Assembly: GCA_030428385.1 (NCBI GenBank)
Contig: JAUIDY010000039.1
Location: 1-46,614 of the forward strand
DNA length: 46,614 nucleotides
DNA from: Rhodothermia bacterium
GTDB taxonomy: Bacteria; Bacteroidota; Rhodothermia; Rhodothermales; JAAAOL01
Direction of reading: 5' to 3'
Each line of letters starts with the position of its first letter. Positions within the stretch are counted from its first letter, which is position 1. The position numbers and the translations under genes were made by a program. Shown here one piece after another: positions 31,955 through 40,882 of this stretch. A model generated the notes under the pieces. That model worked only from the letters and a program-made list of their open reading frames with translations, did not search any database and was not told where the DNA came from.

Positions 31955-34489
31955 ATGTTGTGCTCGTGGTCTGGACGCCGATATCTGCTCTGGGTAGGAC
32001 TGTTTGTGATGGTAGCAGGTGCCCTAGCCGGCCGCCTCAATGCCCAGGAATTGACGGTTTATGTGGCCGATACAGCGACGGAGGCTCCGGTGGCGTCGGC
32101 GGCCGTGCGCTTGATGCGCGGAGAGACGGTGCTGGCAGAGGGTACCACAAACGGCAGCGGGGTTGTGACCTTCGATCTCGCGGTGGGTACCGAGGTGGCT
32201 GGTGTACCCGCCCCGGGGTTACAGGTGAGTGCAGCGTATCCTAACCCCACGGCGGGCACCGTTCATTTTGATGCCACGCTGGGTTCAGCCGCCGGAGACG
32301 CCCCGCTCCGTGTGGCGCTCTACGACTTGCTCGGGCGACAGGTGCTGGAGGCGGACTGGACACTTGCTCCGGGATCCCATCGTCTGGAAGCCGACCTGCG
32401 CGGGTTGGCAGCGGGCGTGTACCTCCTGCGCGTCCATCATGGCGCGTTCCAACAGGGACGCACGCTGGTCCTGCATACCTCACAGCCTGGGCAACCGGCC
32501 TTGCGGGTGCAGTCCAGCGGAGTCGCTGCCCCCGACGAACCAGCGACCAAGCAGGCGTCGGTAGCCGCGCTACTCACGCTCAGCGTGCGTAAGGACGGCT
32601 ACGCCGAACATCGCCTGACGCGTACCTTTGCCGCCGCCGAAGCGCTGACTCTTGGGCTCGACCCGGTGTTGGAGCAGGACGCCCAGGACGTGACGGATTC
32701 GGGTGGGGCCGTGGCGCTTGAGAACGGCGTTCGCCTCGTCGTGCCGCCATCTAGCGTCCCAAGCGGCAGCGCCCGCATCGAGCTTTCGGCGCTGCATGCA
32801 AATTCGTGGTTTGAGGCACCGCACCAGCAGACCATACACGTGAACGTGGCAAGCGGTCAGGTTGCCTCGCTCGCACTGCACGTCCCCGTGGCCGATGCCG
32901 AGGCTGCTGCTCGTACCACGGTGACGCGGCTGGCAGACCCCGACTCTGTCTACACGGAGTACCTGGCGGGGCAGTACGACGCGGACGCAGGTGCGCTCGT
33001 GGTTCCGCTTGGGGCGGGTGGGAAGACCATGCAGGGACAAGTGAACGGCGTTTTTCTCATTGAGGGTGCCGTTGAGGTGAGCCTCACCCATACCTCCCGG
33101 TTGCTAGAAATGCCTTATTACGAGCAGGACGGCGATAACTGCTGGGCTGCTGCATGGCTCATGATGCTGAAGAGCTACGCGCCGCAGTCGTCCCGAAGCG
33201 CCATCTACGAGTTGTTGCACCTGCAAGGGGTGGGTAAGGATGATGGCCTGTCGTGGCGCGACATGCGCGGGCTGGTAGCGCCGACGCAGACGATAACGGG
33301 ACAGACCGTGGCCGAACGGCGGTGGACGAATTTCGAGAACTTTATCGGCTATGTTATGGAGCGCGTCGACGATGGTGTGCCCGTGCTGGCCAACTTGATC
33401 ACCCACCAGGTGCTGTTCGTAGGTTACGAGATCCAAAACCCGGGGCTCAACCAGACCGTGACGCTCATTGCGCACGACCCCCAGCAGAGTGGGGCGCAGA
33501 CGGCCTACATGCGCAAGGCCCCGAGCTACTTCAAGGAGAAGTACTTCGATCTGTCCTGGATCCAGTTTCGCACCTTTAACCAGTTCTCGACGATTGCCGC
33601 TGAGGGGGCCGCAGCAGGTGGATCGGGGCTTACGATCCACCTGCCGGATGGGACCAACGCCAAAGGGCTTTCCTTCGTCGGGAAGTCGTACGACGGCCCG
33701 ACACCCCGGACCACTTCGGAAGCCGTCACCTGGGACCACACCCAGCCTACGGGCCTGCATCTGGATGAATTGCCCGACAGCCTGGAGACCATCAAGCTAC
33801 AGCGTGTCCCCATCTGGAACGCAAGCGGCAGCAGCCAGCAGGTGACGGTAACTTCCAGGCTCAGTACATACCGAGAGGGGGGAGACGTCGTGCTTCATAC
33901 AGCGTCGACGCCGCTCACCGTCGGCGCGCACGCACAGGTGCTCTATGCAACCAACGTCACGTGGAAAGACCTCGACGACCGAGAACGCAATGATGTGGAC
34001 TTCGTGTGGCAGACCGACTTGCTCGATGGGGGCGGACAGCGTGTGGGAGGCTTTCGCCTCAACTTCACCGCCAAGCCGGATGCGCCCTACATAGAATACC
34101 TCGACATCCTGGAGCGAACCTGGACAACCTACATTCCCTACCCGAGCCAGACGGCGACGGCCCAACTGTTGGTCTCCGGCGGAAAAGGCGTACGTGTGGA
34201 GACTGAGTTGTTTGGGGCCGCCTATCAGGCTATCCTGCGGGTGCCTCAGCCGCCTGCCACCGGGGAATACTACTCGGTGCGCTTGAACTTGAGCGACCTA
34301 ACGGGGCCGATCGAAACCCTGGAGTGGATGATCACAGACGCAAACGGGACACGCACCTACAGCGCGACGACGACCACCGCGATCCACCAGGTGTTGGTTA
34401 AGCAGGCGCGGGTGGTTGTGTCGGCATGGGCGACAACCTATGAGTCCAGCCATGAACAAATCATGGTCTTGTATATCGAGCCCGAGTAG
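31955..34489 (+). CDS. Secreted C39/papain-like cysteine protease with nested T9SS-like domain (paralogue 1)
   Basis: An 844-residue exported protein. The signal peptide ends at RLNAQ (about 31). A carboxypeptidase-regulatory/CnaB-like beta domain starts at 32-80 and resumes at 205-240 (SVRKDGYAEH). Between the halves (about 86-175) is a sequence that reads like a Por sorting domain: YPNPTAG, LYDLLGRQVL, GVYLLRV. A ZU5-like segment follows (about 245-380; VRLVVPPSSV). The peptidase domain has the C39-like PYYEQDGDNCWAAAW with Cys396, His484 in LITHQVLFVGY and Asp508 in AHDPQ, a plausible triad. The C-terminal third is beta-rich and unassigned, with no C-terminal sorting tail. Paralogue 2 follows directly. 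Confidence 0.82.
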   Translation: MLCSWSGRRYLLWVGLFVMVAGALAGRLNAQELTVYVADTATEAPVASAAVRLMRGETVLAEGTTNGSGVVTFDLAVGTEVAGVPAPGLQVSAAYPNPTAGTVHFDATLGSAAGDAPLRVALYDLLGRQVLEADWTLAPGSHRLEADLRGLAAGVYLLRVHHGAFQQGRTLVLHTSQPGQPALRVQSSGVAAPDEPATKQASVAALLTLSVRKDGYAEHRLTRTFAAAEALTLGLDPVLEQDAQDVTDSGGAVALENGVRLVVPPSSVPSGSARIELSALHANSWFEAPHQQTIHVNVASGQVASLALHVPVADAEAAARTTVTRLADPDSVYTEYLAGQYDADAGALVVPLGAGGKTMQGQVNGVFLIEGAVEVSLTHTSRLLEMPYYEQDGDNCWAAAWLMMLKSYAPQSSRSAIYELLHLQGVGKDDGLSWRDMRGLVAPTQTITGQTVAERRWTNFENFIGYVMERVDDGVPVLANLITHQVLFVGYEIQNPGLNQTVTLIAHDPQQSGAQTAYMRKAPSYFKEKYFDLSWIQFRTFNQFSTIAAEGAAAGGSGLTIHLPDGTNAKGLSFVGKSYDGPTPRTTSEAVTWDHTQPTGLHLDELPDSLETIKLQRVPIWNASGSSQQVTVTSRLSTYREGGDVVLHTASTPLTVGAHAQVLYATNVTWKDLDDRERNDVDFVWQTDLLDGGGQRVGGFRLNFTAKPDAPYIEYLDILERTWTTYIPYPSQTATAQLLVSGGKGVRVETELFGAAYQAILRVPQPPATGEYYSVRLNLSDLTGPIETLEWMITDANGTRTYSATTTTAIHQVLVKQARVVVSAWATTYESSHEQIMVLYIEPE

Positions 34490-34716
34490 GAGCCGCCAGC
34501 CTGTGTGCATGACAAGGTGCTGGCGCAAACAGTGCCGCAAACGGTGGCGCGATGGCTTGTTGTGATGGGTGCTTCGGCATGGGGTGCCTTGAAGGACCTG
34601 GCACTCCATTCTGCCTTCCTCACACCCTGTAGGCAAGCGTCCGTCATCGGCATGCGACCTTTTTGTACCTCTGTTACCCTGTTTTGCTGGCAACTTCCTG
34701 TTCTGTGCACCCCTCC

Positions 34717-34768
34717 TTTTAGCTTAAGAAGAAGCTAAAGAACACAAGGCCGCTGTAGGCGGCGGAGG
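34717..34768 (+). promoter_or_regulatory. Two leader hairpins and GGAGG site before paralogue 2
   Basis: TTTTAGCTT (34717-34725) pairs with AAGCTAAAG (34732-34740), and GCCGC (34749-34753) pairs with GCGGC (34759-34763). The second stem ends directly before GGAGG at 34764-34768, 7 bases from the ATG at 34776. The arrangement could shield or present the ribosome site. The other 230 bases of this intergenic gap show nothing clear. Confidence 0.4.
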
Positions 34769-34775
34769 TGCTACC

Positions 34776-37433
34776 ATGGGTACCGTCTCGCATCAATCAA
34801 GACATCTGGTCCTCATCTTCGTGCTGATGATCCTGGGGATGACGCTCCTTCTTCCCGCGTTTGGGCAGGGCGTTGATGTGTGGATCACCGACCGCACCAC
34901 CGAAGAACCGGTCGCGGAGGCGTGGGTGTGGGTGGAGCAGGAAGGCGCCACCGTTGCCAGCGGCTATACGGATGCCAACGGCTACGTTTCCTTCGGCATC
35001 TCCACCGCAGCGGAAGCTGTTCCGCCACCGGCTCCGTTCTGGGTGAGCGAGCCGTTTCCGAATCCCACCTCCCGAAGCGCCCATTTTGTCGCCAACTTGA
35101 CGGCCACGGCGCAAAAAGGGGCCCCGTCGTTTTCGGTAGCTGTGTATAACCTGCTGGGCCAGCGCGTTTTGCAACGGTCGATGCCAGGCTACACCGGAGC
35201 GTACGAAATCGACCTGGGCCTGGAGGGGCTGGCGTCCGGCGTGTATTTTGTTTCGTTTGAGCAGGGCGAGCAGGTGGTCACACGGAGCCTGATCGTTGAA
35301 CGGAGCCATGGCGGAGGTACGCCGTACGTGCAGGCCACGGCCCGTGGGTTTGCACTTCCGAACCCCGCCGCATCTGCTGTTGCTGCTTCAAAAACACGAG
35401 GTGGGCCGTTTACCCTGGTTGTGCGCAAGGACGGGTATGCCGAGAAACGGGTCCCCGATGCGTTTGCGGGCGGCGACCAGCGCACCGTATTGCTGAACCC
35501 CGCGCTGGAGCAAGTGGTTGAGACCGTCACCAGCAGTGGGGCGGACCTGGCCCTTTCCAACGGCGTGGTGCTGTCGGTTCCGCCGGGCGGTGTGACTGGA
35601 GAAGCGACGGTGGAACTGACGGCGCTCGCAGCCAATCCGTTGTTTGAGGGCGAGACACAAACCACGGTTCATGTGGCTGTTGCCAGCGGAGCATTGGATC
35701 AGGCAACCCTGCAGTTCCCGGTTGACAATGCCGAGGTGGCTGCCACGTCGGGGGTAGCGTTTCTGCACGATGAAGACGACCTCGATCTGGTGCGGCTCGA
35801 AGGCACCTATGATGAGCAGGCCGGCCTGTTCATCGTGCCGCTTGCTGCGCCGGAAGGCGGCAAGGTGCAGGCCAGCGCTTTGCTGGGCACCTATATCTTG
35901 GAGTACGGGATCCGAGTGAGTGTGGCGCGGAAGAGCCGTTTGATGGAAATGCCCTACTACGAACAAGATGGCGACAACTGCTGGGCCGCTGCCTGGATGA
36001 GCCTCGTCAAGGGATACAAGACCGAACACAACCTCGATGCCATCTACCGCGTGCTCAATACGTTAAATATCTCTAAGGCGGCTGGTCTTTCGTGGTGGAA
36101 CCTGAGTATGCTGGAAGGCCCCTCGAAAAGCGTCACCGGCATCACGCCAGAGATCAAAAACTGGGTCAGCTTCGACAACATGGTCGCCTACGTCATCGGG
36201 AAGTTGGACAGCGGCTACCCGGTGATGGTGCAGATGCCCACACACCAACTTATGATGGTGGGTTACGACATCACGACGACGGGCACGACCACCAAGACCT
36301 ACCTCATCGCCCACGACCCCAACAATAGTGGCGTACAGACGCCCTACATGCGTCAGGATCTGGACTACTACAAAAAGACCTACTACGACGCCTATTTCCT
36401 CTATGGGGTCTATGGAACATTGGTACTGCCGCAGGCTCCCTCGGGCTCACCGAACCTGACGATCCACCTGCCGGACGGCGTGAAGAACACCAAGGGGCTT
36501 TCTTTCATCGGCAAGTCGAACGATGGACCAAACCCGCAGACTATCGCGGAAGCTGTCAGTTGGGACCACACCGAGGCTACGGGCCTGCATCTGAACGCGT
36601 TGCCAGACAAGGTGGAGACCCTCAAACTACAGCGCGTGCCCGTTTGGAACACGAACAGCACGGAACAGGAGGTAAACATCAACACGATCTTGTTCTCGAA
36701 GAAGGCAGAAGACGATACCTACACCGATATAATTCGGGAGTACGATACCAAGACGGTGCCTGCGCGTGCGCGGTTCGCCTATGACGCCACGATCCCCACC
36801 GTCGACATCAAGCAGCAGGTACCGAGCCCGAGCTATACCGATTTCATACTGCAAACGACGCTCTACGATGCCAGCTACAGCCGGGTGGGACGGTTTGAGG
36901 TCCCGTTCACCTACGAAATCGACTGGGACTTCGACTCCGTGTTTGACGCCAGCTATGTGGGCAAGCTCTACAACGATTATTACACTGCCGATATCTCGTT
37001 GACCATCGAGGGGGGGCAGATGTCGAAGCTGGTAGAAGCGCCCCTTGGCCTAAACAAAGGATTCGTGTTCCGCGTGCGCCATCCCGGCGAGGCTGCGGAT
37101 GCGTACACGGTCCGGGTAGAGGTGAACAATGTGGCCTTCAATACCGCCGCCTGGAGCCCGCCCGATGAGAGTGAGCCGCTCCTTACACGGTACAAGTGGA
37201 CGGTTGACAACCACCCGGACTCATGGGTCAATGAATCTGAGCTATCCGTGGCATCCTATGAAGGGGAACAGGTGGTCACCATCGACAAGAACCACGAAAC
37301 CGCCCGCTTGCGCTTCTGGGTCATCCCCGGCTATCGCTACACGGACCCCAATACGGGCGAAGAGGTCATCGTTCCCGATGCCGGTGGCGAAATCCTCTTT
37401 GTGCTTCAGATGTCGCGCTTCTTCGAGCCCTGA
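34776..37433 (+). CDS. Secreted C39/papain-like cysteine protease with nested T9SS-like domain (paralogue 2)
   Basis: An 885-residue tandem paralogue of the preceding gene with the same architecture. Signal peptide to about 30 (PAFGQ); split carboxypeptidase-regulatory-like domain (VDVWITDRTTEEPVAEAW, then VVRKDGYAEKRV at about 215); nested Por-like domain at about 87-176 (FPNPTSRS, VYNLLGQRVLQ, GVYFVSFEQG); ZU5-like segment (VVLSVPPGGV); peptidase domain with Cys402, His490 and Asp514 (DNCWAAAW, PTHQLMMVGY, AHDPNNSG). The two proteins also share LTIHLPDG, GLSFxGKSxDGP and LKLQRVPxWN further on. The C termini diverge: this copy ends in an extra beta region. Conservation of the triad in both copies argues that both are active. 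Confidence 0.82.
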   Translation: MGTVSHQSRHLVLIFVLMILGMTLLLPAFGQGVDVWITDRTTEEPVAEAWVWVEQEGATVASGYTDANGYVSFGISTAAEAVPPPAPFWVSEPFPNPTSRSAHFVANLTATAQKGAPSFSVAVYNLLGQRVLQRSMPGYTGAYEIDLGLEGLASGVYFVSFEQGEQVVTRSLIVERSHGGGTPYVQATARGFALPNPAASAVAASKTRGGPFTLVVRKDGYAEKRVPDAFAGGDQRTVLLNPALEQVVETVTSSGADLALSNGVVLSVPPGGVTGEATVELTALAANPLFEGETQTTVHVAVASGALDQATLQFPVDNAEVAATSGVAFLHDEDDLDLVRLEGTYDEQAGLFIVPLAAPEGGKVQASALLGTYILEYGIRVSVARKSRLMEMPYYEQDGDNCWAAAWMSLVKGYKTEHNLDAIYRVLNTLNISKAAGLSWWNLSMLEGPSKSVTGITPEIKNWVSFDNMVAYVIGKLDSGYPVMVQMPTHQLMMVGYDITTTGTTTKTYLIAHDPNNSGVQTPYMRQDLDYYKKTYYDAYFLYGVYGTLVLPQAPSGSPNLTIHLPDGVKNTKGLSFIGKSNDGPNPQTIAEAVSWDHTEATGLHLNALPDKVETLKLQRVPVWNTNSTEQEVNINTILFSKKAEDDTYTDIIREYDTKTVPARARFAYDATIPTVDIKQQVPSPSYTDFILQTTLYDASYSRVGRFEVPFTYEIDWDFDSVFDASYVGKLYNDYYTADISLTIEGGQMSKLVEAPLGLNKGFVFRVRHPGEAADAYTVRVEVNNVAFNTAAWSPPDESEPLLTRYKWTVDNHPDSWVNESELSVASYEGEQVVTIDKNHETARLRFWVIPGYRYTDPNTGEEVIVPDAGGEILFVLQMSRFFEP

Positions 37434-37525
37434 TTGATTGGAAGCGTTGATGATAACGGCGGGAGCGAAACACGAGTCACATCGTTCGATAGGCTTCCTT
37501 TTGCTCCCGCCAACCTCCATGTGTC

Positions 37526-40003
37526 GTGACCGTTCAGGTCGTCCTGCCCCTTCCCGTCGAGCAAGCCTACACCTACGTCGTGCCTGATGAACTGGCCGAG
37601 GCCGTGCACGTCGGGTGCCGGGTGCTGGTGCCGTTCGGCCCGCGCCGCCTGACGGGGCTGGTCATCGACTGGGGACCGGCGGTGGAAACGCTGGACTTCA
37701 AGACCAGGCCACTCCTCGACGTACTGGACGAGACGCCTGCCTTCACGGACGAGATGCTCACGCTCACGCGCTGGATTGCCGACTACTACGTGTGTGGCTG
37801 GGGCGAGGTGGTGAAGGCAGCCTTGCCTGCGGGAACGAACATCGAAGACAAGCAACACCTGAGCCGTACCACCAAACAGGCCAACGGCGTCCTTTCGGGC
37901 CAAGCCCGTGCGGTGCTGGACTACCTCGACACACACGGCGAGGCGACGCTTTCTGGCATCCGGCAGCAACTCAACGCGGTGCCGATTGCATTGGTGCGGC
38001 GGCTGGAACGCGACGGCTTAGTGAGTATCACCCGTGAATTGGTGGACGCCAAAGTGCGCGTCAAGACGGAGACGCACCTGCGCTTTGCGCCCGCGTTTCG
38101 GCACCGGAGCGCTGCCCGCGACATCCAGCAACAGTTGCGTGGCCACAAACAGGTCGCCGTGGTGGAAGCCATGGCAGGGTTGGCGCTCGAAGGAACGCAC
38201 GAGCCGCGCCAGGCTGACGTGCTGGAACGCGCCGCGGCGGCTTCGCCCACCGTCCGTACCCTGGTTAACAAAGGCATCCTCGAAACGGTAGAGAAAGAAG
38301 TTATTCGCACCCCATTGGGTGACCTGCCCGACGAACCCGCGCCGCCGCCTCGCGTCTTGCACCCGGCGCAGCAGCAGGCCTTGGACGCCCTCGCCAAACC
38401 CATCGATGCGGGGAAATTTGAAACGTTTCTGCTGCATGGCGTGACCGGAAGTGGCAAAACCGAGGTGTACATCGCGGCGCTGAAACGGGTGTTGGCGCAG
38501 GGGAAAACCGGCATCATCCTCGTCCCCGAAATCGCGCTGACGCCCCAGACCGTGCGCCGCTTCCGGGCGCACTTCGGCGACCGCATCGCGGTGCTGCACT
38601 CGCGCATGAGCCTCGGCGAGCGGTACGACGCGTGGCGGCATCTGCGGGGCGGACGCTACGACGTGGTGATTGGGCCACGCTCGGCGGTGCTGGCTCCGCT
38701 GTCGAACGTCGGGTTGGTTGTGGTGGACGAAGAACACGAGCCCTCCTACAAGCAGTTCGATCCGGCCCCGCGTTACCATGCCCGCGACGTGGCGGTGATG
38801 CGGGCGCATCACAACAAGGCCGTGTGTGTACTTGGCTCGGCCACCCCCAGCCTCGAAAGCCTCGCCAATGCCCGCCGGGGCAAATACACACTGCTCGAAA
38901 TGCCCGACCGGGTGCCCGTACCGGGCCATACCGCCGCGCCGTTGCCGCCGGTTCGCATTGTGGACCTGACGCTGGAACGCAAAAAACATCAGTTGAAGGG
39001 GGCGTTGTCGGTGCAACTTCAGGACGCCATTCGCCAGCGGCTTGAACGCGAGGAACAGGTGATTTTGCTGCAAAACCGGCGCGGCTATGCGCCCATCGTC
39101 GAGTGCCAGGATTGCGGCTGGGTGCCGATGTGTTACGACTGTTCGGTGACGCTGACGTACCATAAGGCGCAGCGGCACCTGCGCTGCCATTATTGCGGCC
39201 TTGCGCAGCGGCTGCCGCAAGCCTGTCCGAAATGCAACAGCCAAGCCCTGAAACAGCTCGGCGAAGGCACGCAGCGGGTGGAGGAAGAACTCGCCCAGGT
39301 CTTTCCCGACGCCCGGGTGCTGCGCATGGACCTCGACACGACGGGCAAAAAGGACGCCCACCACCGCATCCTTTCCCGCTTTGGCAAAGGCAAGGCCGAC
39401 ATCCTCATCGGCACGCAGATGGTGGCGAAAGGGCTCGACTTTCCGCGTGTCACGCTGGTAGGCATCATCAATGCCGACATGGGCATGCGCCTGCCCGACT
39501 TCCGCGCCGAAGAACGCACGTTTCAACTCCTCACGCAGGTGGCGGGCCGGGCCGGGCGCGCTGAGCTACGCGGCGAAGTGCTGCTCCAGACGCGCACGCC
39601 CGATCATCCGCTGTTTCAGTTCGTCGTGCACCACGACTACCCGCGCTTTGCGAATGCCGCCCTGGCCGAGCGCCAGCAACTGGACTATCCGCCGTTCGCG
39701 CATATCGTGGGTGTAGAGTTTCGGGGTCCGAAAGAGCCGACCGTGCAGGACATGGCCGAGCGCTGGACGAAGATGCTGGGCGAACAGGTGCAGGGCGTGA
39801 TGGGCGTTCAGATTCTCGGACCCGAGCCGGCGCTGATCGGGCGGGTGAAGCGGCAGTATCGCTATCATACCATCCTCAAGGCCCGGCGCGGTCTGGAAGG
39901 GCCTCCGATGCAACAACTGCTGCGTGCTACCACCGCTGCGTTTGGGAGTCCACCCCGCCACTACCGCATCGCCATTGATGTGGATGCGATCGGGTTGTTT
40001 TAG
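37526..40003 (+). CDS. priA: Primosomal protein N' (replication restart helicase PriA)
   Basis: An 825-residue superfamily 2 helicase that reloads the replisome at stalled forks. The N-terminal DNA-binding domain opens with VVLPLPVEQAYTYVVP. The helicase core has Walker A GVTGSGKTEVY (about residue 305), DEEHEPSYKQ (about 400), and the C-terminal lobe motifs GTQMVAKGLDFP and QVAGRAGRA. The zinc-binding insert (about 527-570) carries eight cysteines in four CxxC pairs: CQDC, CYDC, CHYC, CPKC. The start is a GTG at 37526; a nearby ATG at 37519 is out of frame. Transcribed alone, 92 bases after paralogue 2. Confidence 0.96.
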   Translation: MTVQVVLPLPVEQAYTYVVPDELAEAVHVGCRVLVPFGPRRLTGLVIDWGPAVETLDFKTRPLLDVLDETPAFTDEMLTLTRWIADYYVCGWGEVVKAALPAGTNIEDKQHLSRTTKQANGVLSGQARAVLDYLDTHGEATLSGIRQQLNAVPIALVRRLERDGLVSITRELVDAKVRVKTETHLRFAPAFRHRSAARDIQQQLRGHKQVAVVEAMAGLALEGTHEPRQADVLERAAAASPTVRTLVNKGILETVEKEVIRTPLGDLPDEPAPPPRVLHPAQQQALDALAKPIDAGKFETFLLHGVTGSGKTEVYIAALKRVLAQGKTGIILVPEIALTPQTVRRFRAHFGDRIAVLHSRMSLGERYDAWRHLRGGRYDVVIGPRSAVLAPLSNVGLVVVDEEHEPSYKQFDPAPRYHARDVAVMRAHHNKAVCVLGSATPSLESLANARRGKYTLLEMPDRVPVPGHTAAPLPPVRIVDLTLERKKHQLKGALSVQLQDAIRQRLEREEQVILLQNRRGYAPIVECQDCGWVPMCYDCSVTLTYHKAQRHLRCHYCGLAQRLPQACPKCNSQALKQLGEGTQRVEEELAQVFPDARVLRMDLDTTGKKDAHHRILSRFGKGKADILIGTQMVAKGLDFPRVTLVGIINADMGMRLPDFRAEERTFQLLTQVAGRAGRAELRGEVLLQTRTPDHPLFQFVVHHDYPRFANAALAERQQLDYPPFAHIVGVEFRGPKEPTVQDMAERWTKMLGEQVQGVMGVQILGPEPALIGRVKRQYRYHTILKARRGLEGPPMQQLLRATTAAFGSPPRHYRIAIDVDAIGLF

Positions 40004-40026
40004 GCGTTGGTTCAGGGAGCAGCAAT

Positions 40027-40059
40027 AAAAAATGCCATGCTGTGGACACAACATGGCAT
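40027..40059 (-). terminator. Rho-independent terminator of the small coiled-coil gene
   Basis: ATGCCATG (40032-40039) pairs with CATGGCAT (40052-40059), with inner TGTG/CACA pairs. On the minus strand the stem is followed by TTTTTT (40032-40027). It therefore ends the gene at 40107-40385; on the plus strand there is no T-run for priA. Confidence 0.8.
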
Positions 40060-40106
40060 CAACTGCACACGGCAGCCTTCAAAATAGAGAATATCGACAC
40101 CTATGC

Positions 40107-40385
40107 TCAGGCGCGGTTGCGGGCGGCCAGAGCCTTGCGTACGGCTTCGATACCATCCTGGGGAACCGCCGGAAGCGCCGAGGTGCCGTCACCGTGCGAT
40201 TCTTCGGCTTCCTCTTCTTCTTTTTCCGTCTTCCCGGCTTTACTCATCAGTCCTTCCAATTCCTCATTTCCAAGAAACGTAATGACTTCAACAAGCGAGG
40301 TGCGGACTTTTTGGTACTTCTCAATCATGGCGTTAACATTTTCAAGTTCCGCCTTGAGGTTTTGGAGCGTTTGACTCTTGCTCAT
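40107..40385 (-). CDS. Small coiled-coil protein, unknown function
   Basis: A 92-residue soluble protein, no family recognised. Residues about 1-40 have heptad-like spacing (LQNLKAELENVNAMIEKYQ) and predict a coiled coil. A Lys/Glu-rich stretch (about 54-66) and a Pro-containing C-terminal part follow, ending in a short helix. Its own terminator lies downstream and the ATG at 40385 is clear, which supports it as a real gene despite its size. It lies between priA (convergent) and the SRP RNA (divergent). Confidence 0.75.
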   Translation of the reverse strand: MSKSQTLQNLKAELENVNAMIEKYQKVRTSLVEVITFLGNEELEGLMSKAGKTEKEEEEAEESHGDGTSALPAVPQDGIEAVRKALAARNRA

Positions 40386-40570
40386 GGTTGTAACTGATTA
40401 TGACTAGCGGGGAAAACGGCAGGCATCCCATTTTATCGTCAACGTAGGGCAATAGCTTAAATGAAGCAAGCCGCTAAATGCGTTTCTGAAGCTAGTTTTT
40501 TCTGTCGTCCACACGAACTTCAACGATTGGCTGTGGAACATCACCGATAGGCTCACATTGAACGCTGCCT

Positions 40571-40673
40571 GAAGGGTAAGTCCCGTACGACCAGCTCCCT
40601 CTGAATCCCGTCAGGGCCGGAAGGCAGCAGCGGTAGGAGGTCGCAGCGGTGCGATGCGGGTCGCTTGCCCTTC
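40571..40673 (+). ncRNA. ffs: Signal recognition particle RNA (4.5S, small bacterial type)
   Basis: The hallmark SRP loop, GTCAGGGCCGGAAGGCAGCAG, is present at about 40610-40630 within a single long hairpin of about 103 bases. The ends pair: GAAGGGTAAG (40571-40580) with CTTGCCCTTC (40664-40673), and a run of seven T follows (40674-40680) as terminator. It binds Ffh and directs ribosomes making membrane proteins to FtsY. It lacks the Alu domain of the long Gram-positive form. The exact ends may be off by a few bases. Confidence 0.95.
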
Positions 40674-40698
40674 TTTTTTTGTGCCTTGTATTTTTTGT

Positions 40699-40766
40699 GC
40701 CCGAATAAATATTTGGGCAGGGAAATCTGCCGCTGTGCGTGGTTTTCGTGCCGGAACGCACGGCAG
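40699..40766 (+). promoter_or_regulatory. Two hairpins between the SRP RNA and the copper cluster
   Basis: GCCCGAAT/ATTTGGGC (40699-40718) forms an 8-bp stem with an AAAT loop. CTGCC (40727-40731) with GGCAG (40762-40766) and GTGCGT (40735-40740) with ACGCAC (40756-40761) form a second stem with a 3-base bulge. Both lie 120-180 bases before the first gene of the copper cluster. Their role, leader or repeat, is not known. Confidence 0.35.
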
Positions 40767-40882
40767 AAGGCCCCGTTGCAACACACACATCCCAGGGCCG
40801 CTTGTCTTGATGGCTTTTTCGTTGTTTACGGCAGGGCCGTCGCCTACCTTGTCGTGTATCTGAGGGCTAGCTCTTTTCTCGC

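Noticed and set aside
38018-39526. Long minus-strand open frame of 502 codons
   Set aside because: It is entirely antisense to priA, whose helicase motifs are intact on the plus strand.
40499-40570. Sigma-70 type promoter for the SRP RNA (TTGGCT at 40527, TAGGCT at 40548)
   Set aside because: The spacing is only 15 bases and both hexamers are weak; not enough to annotate.
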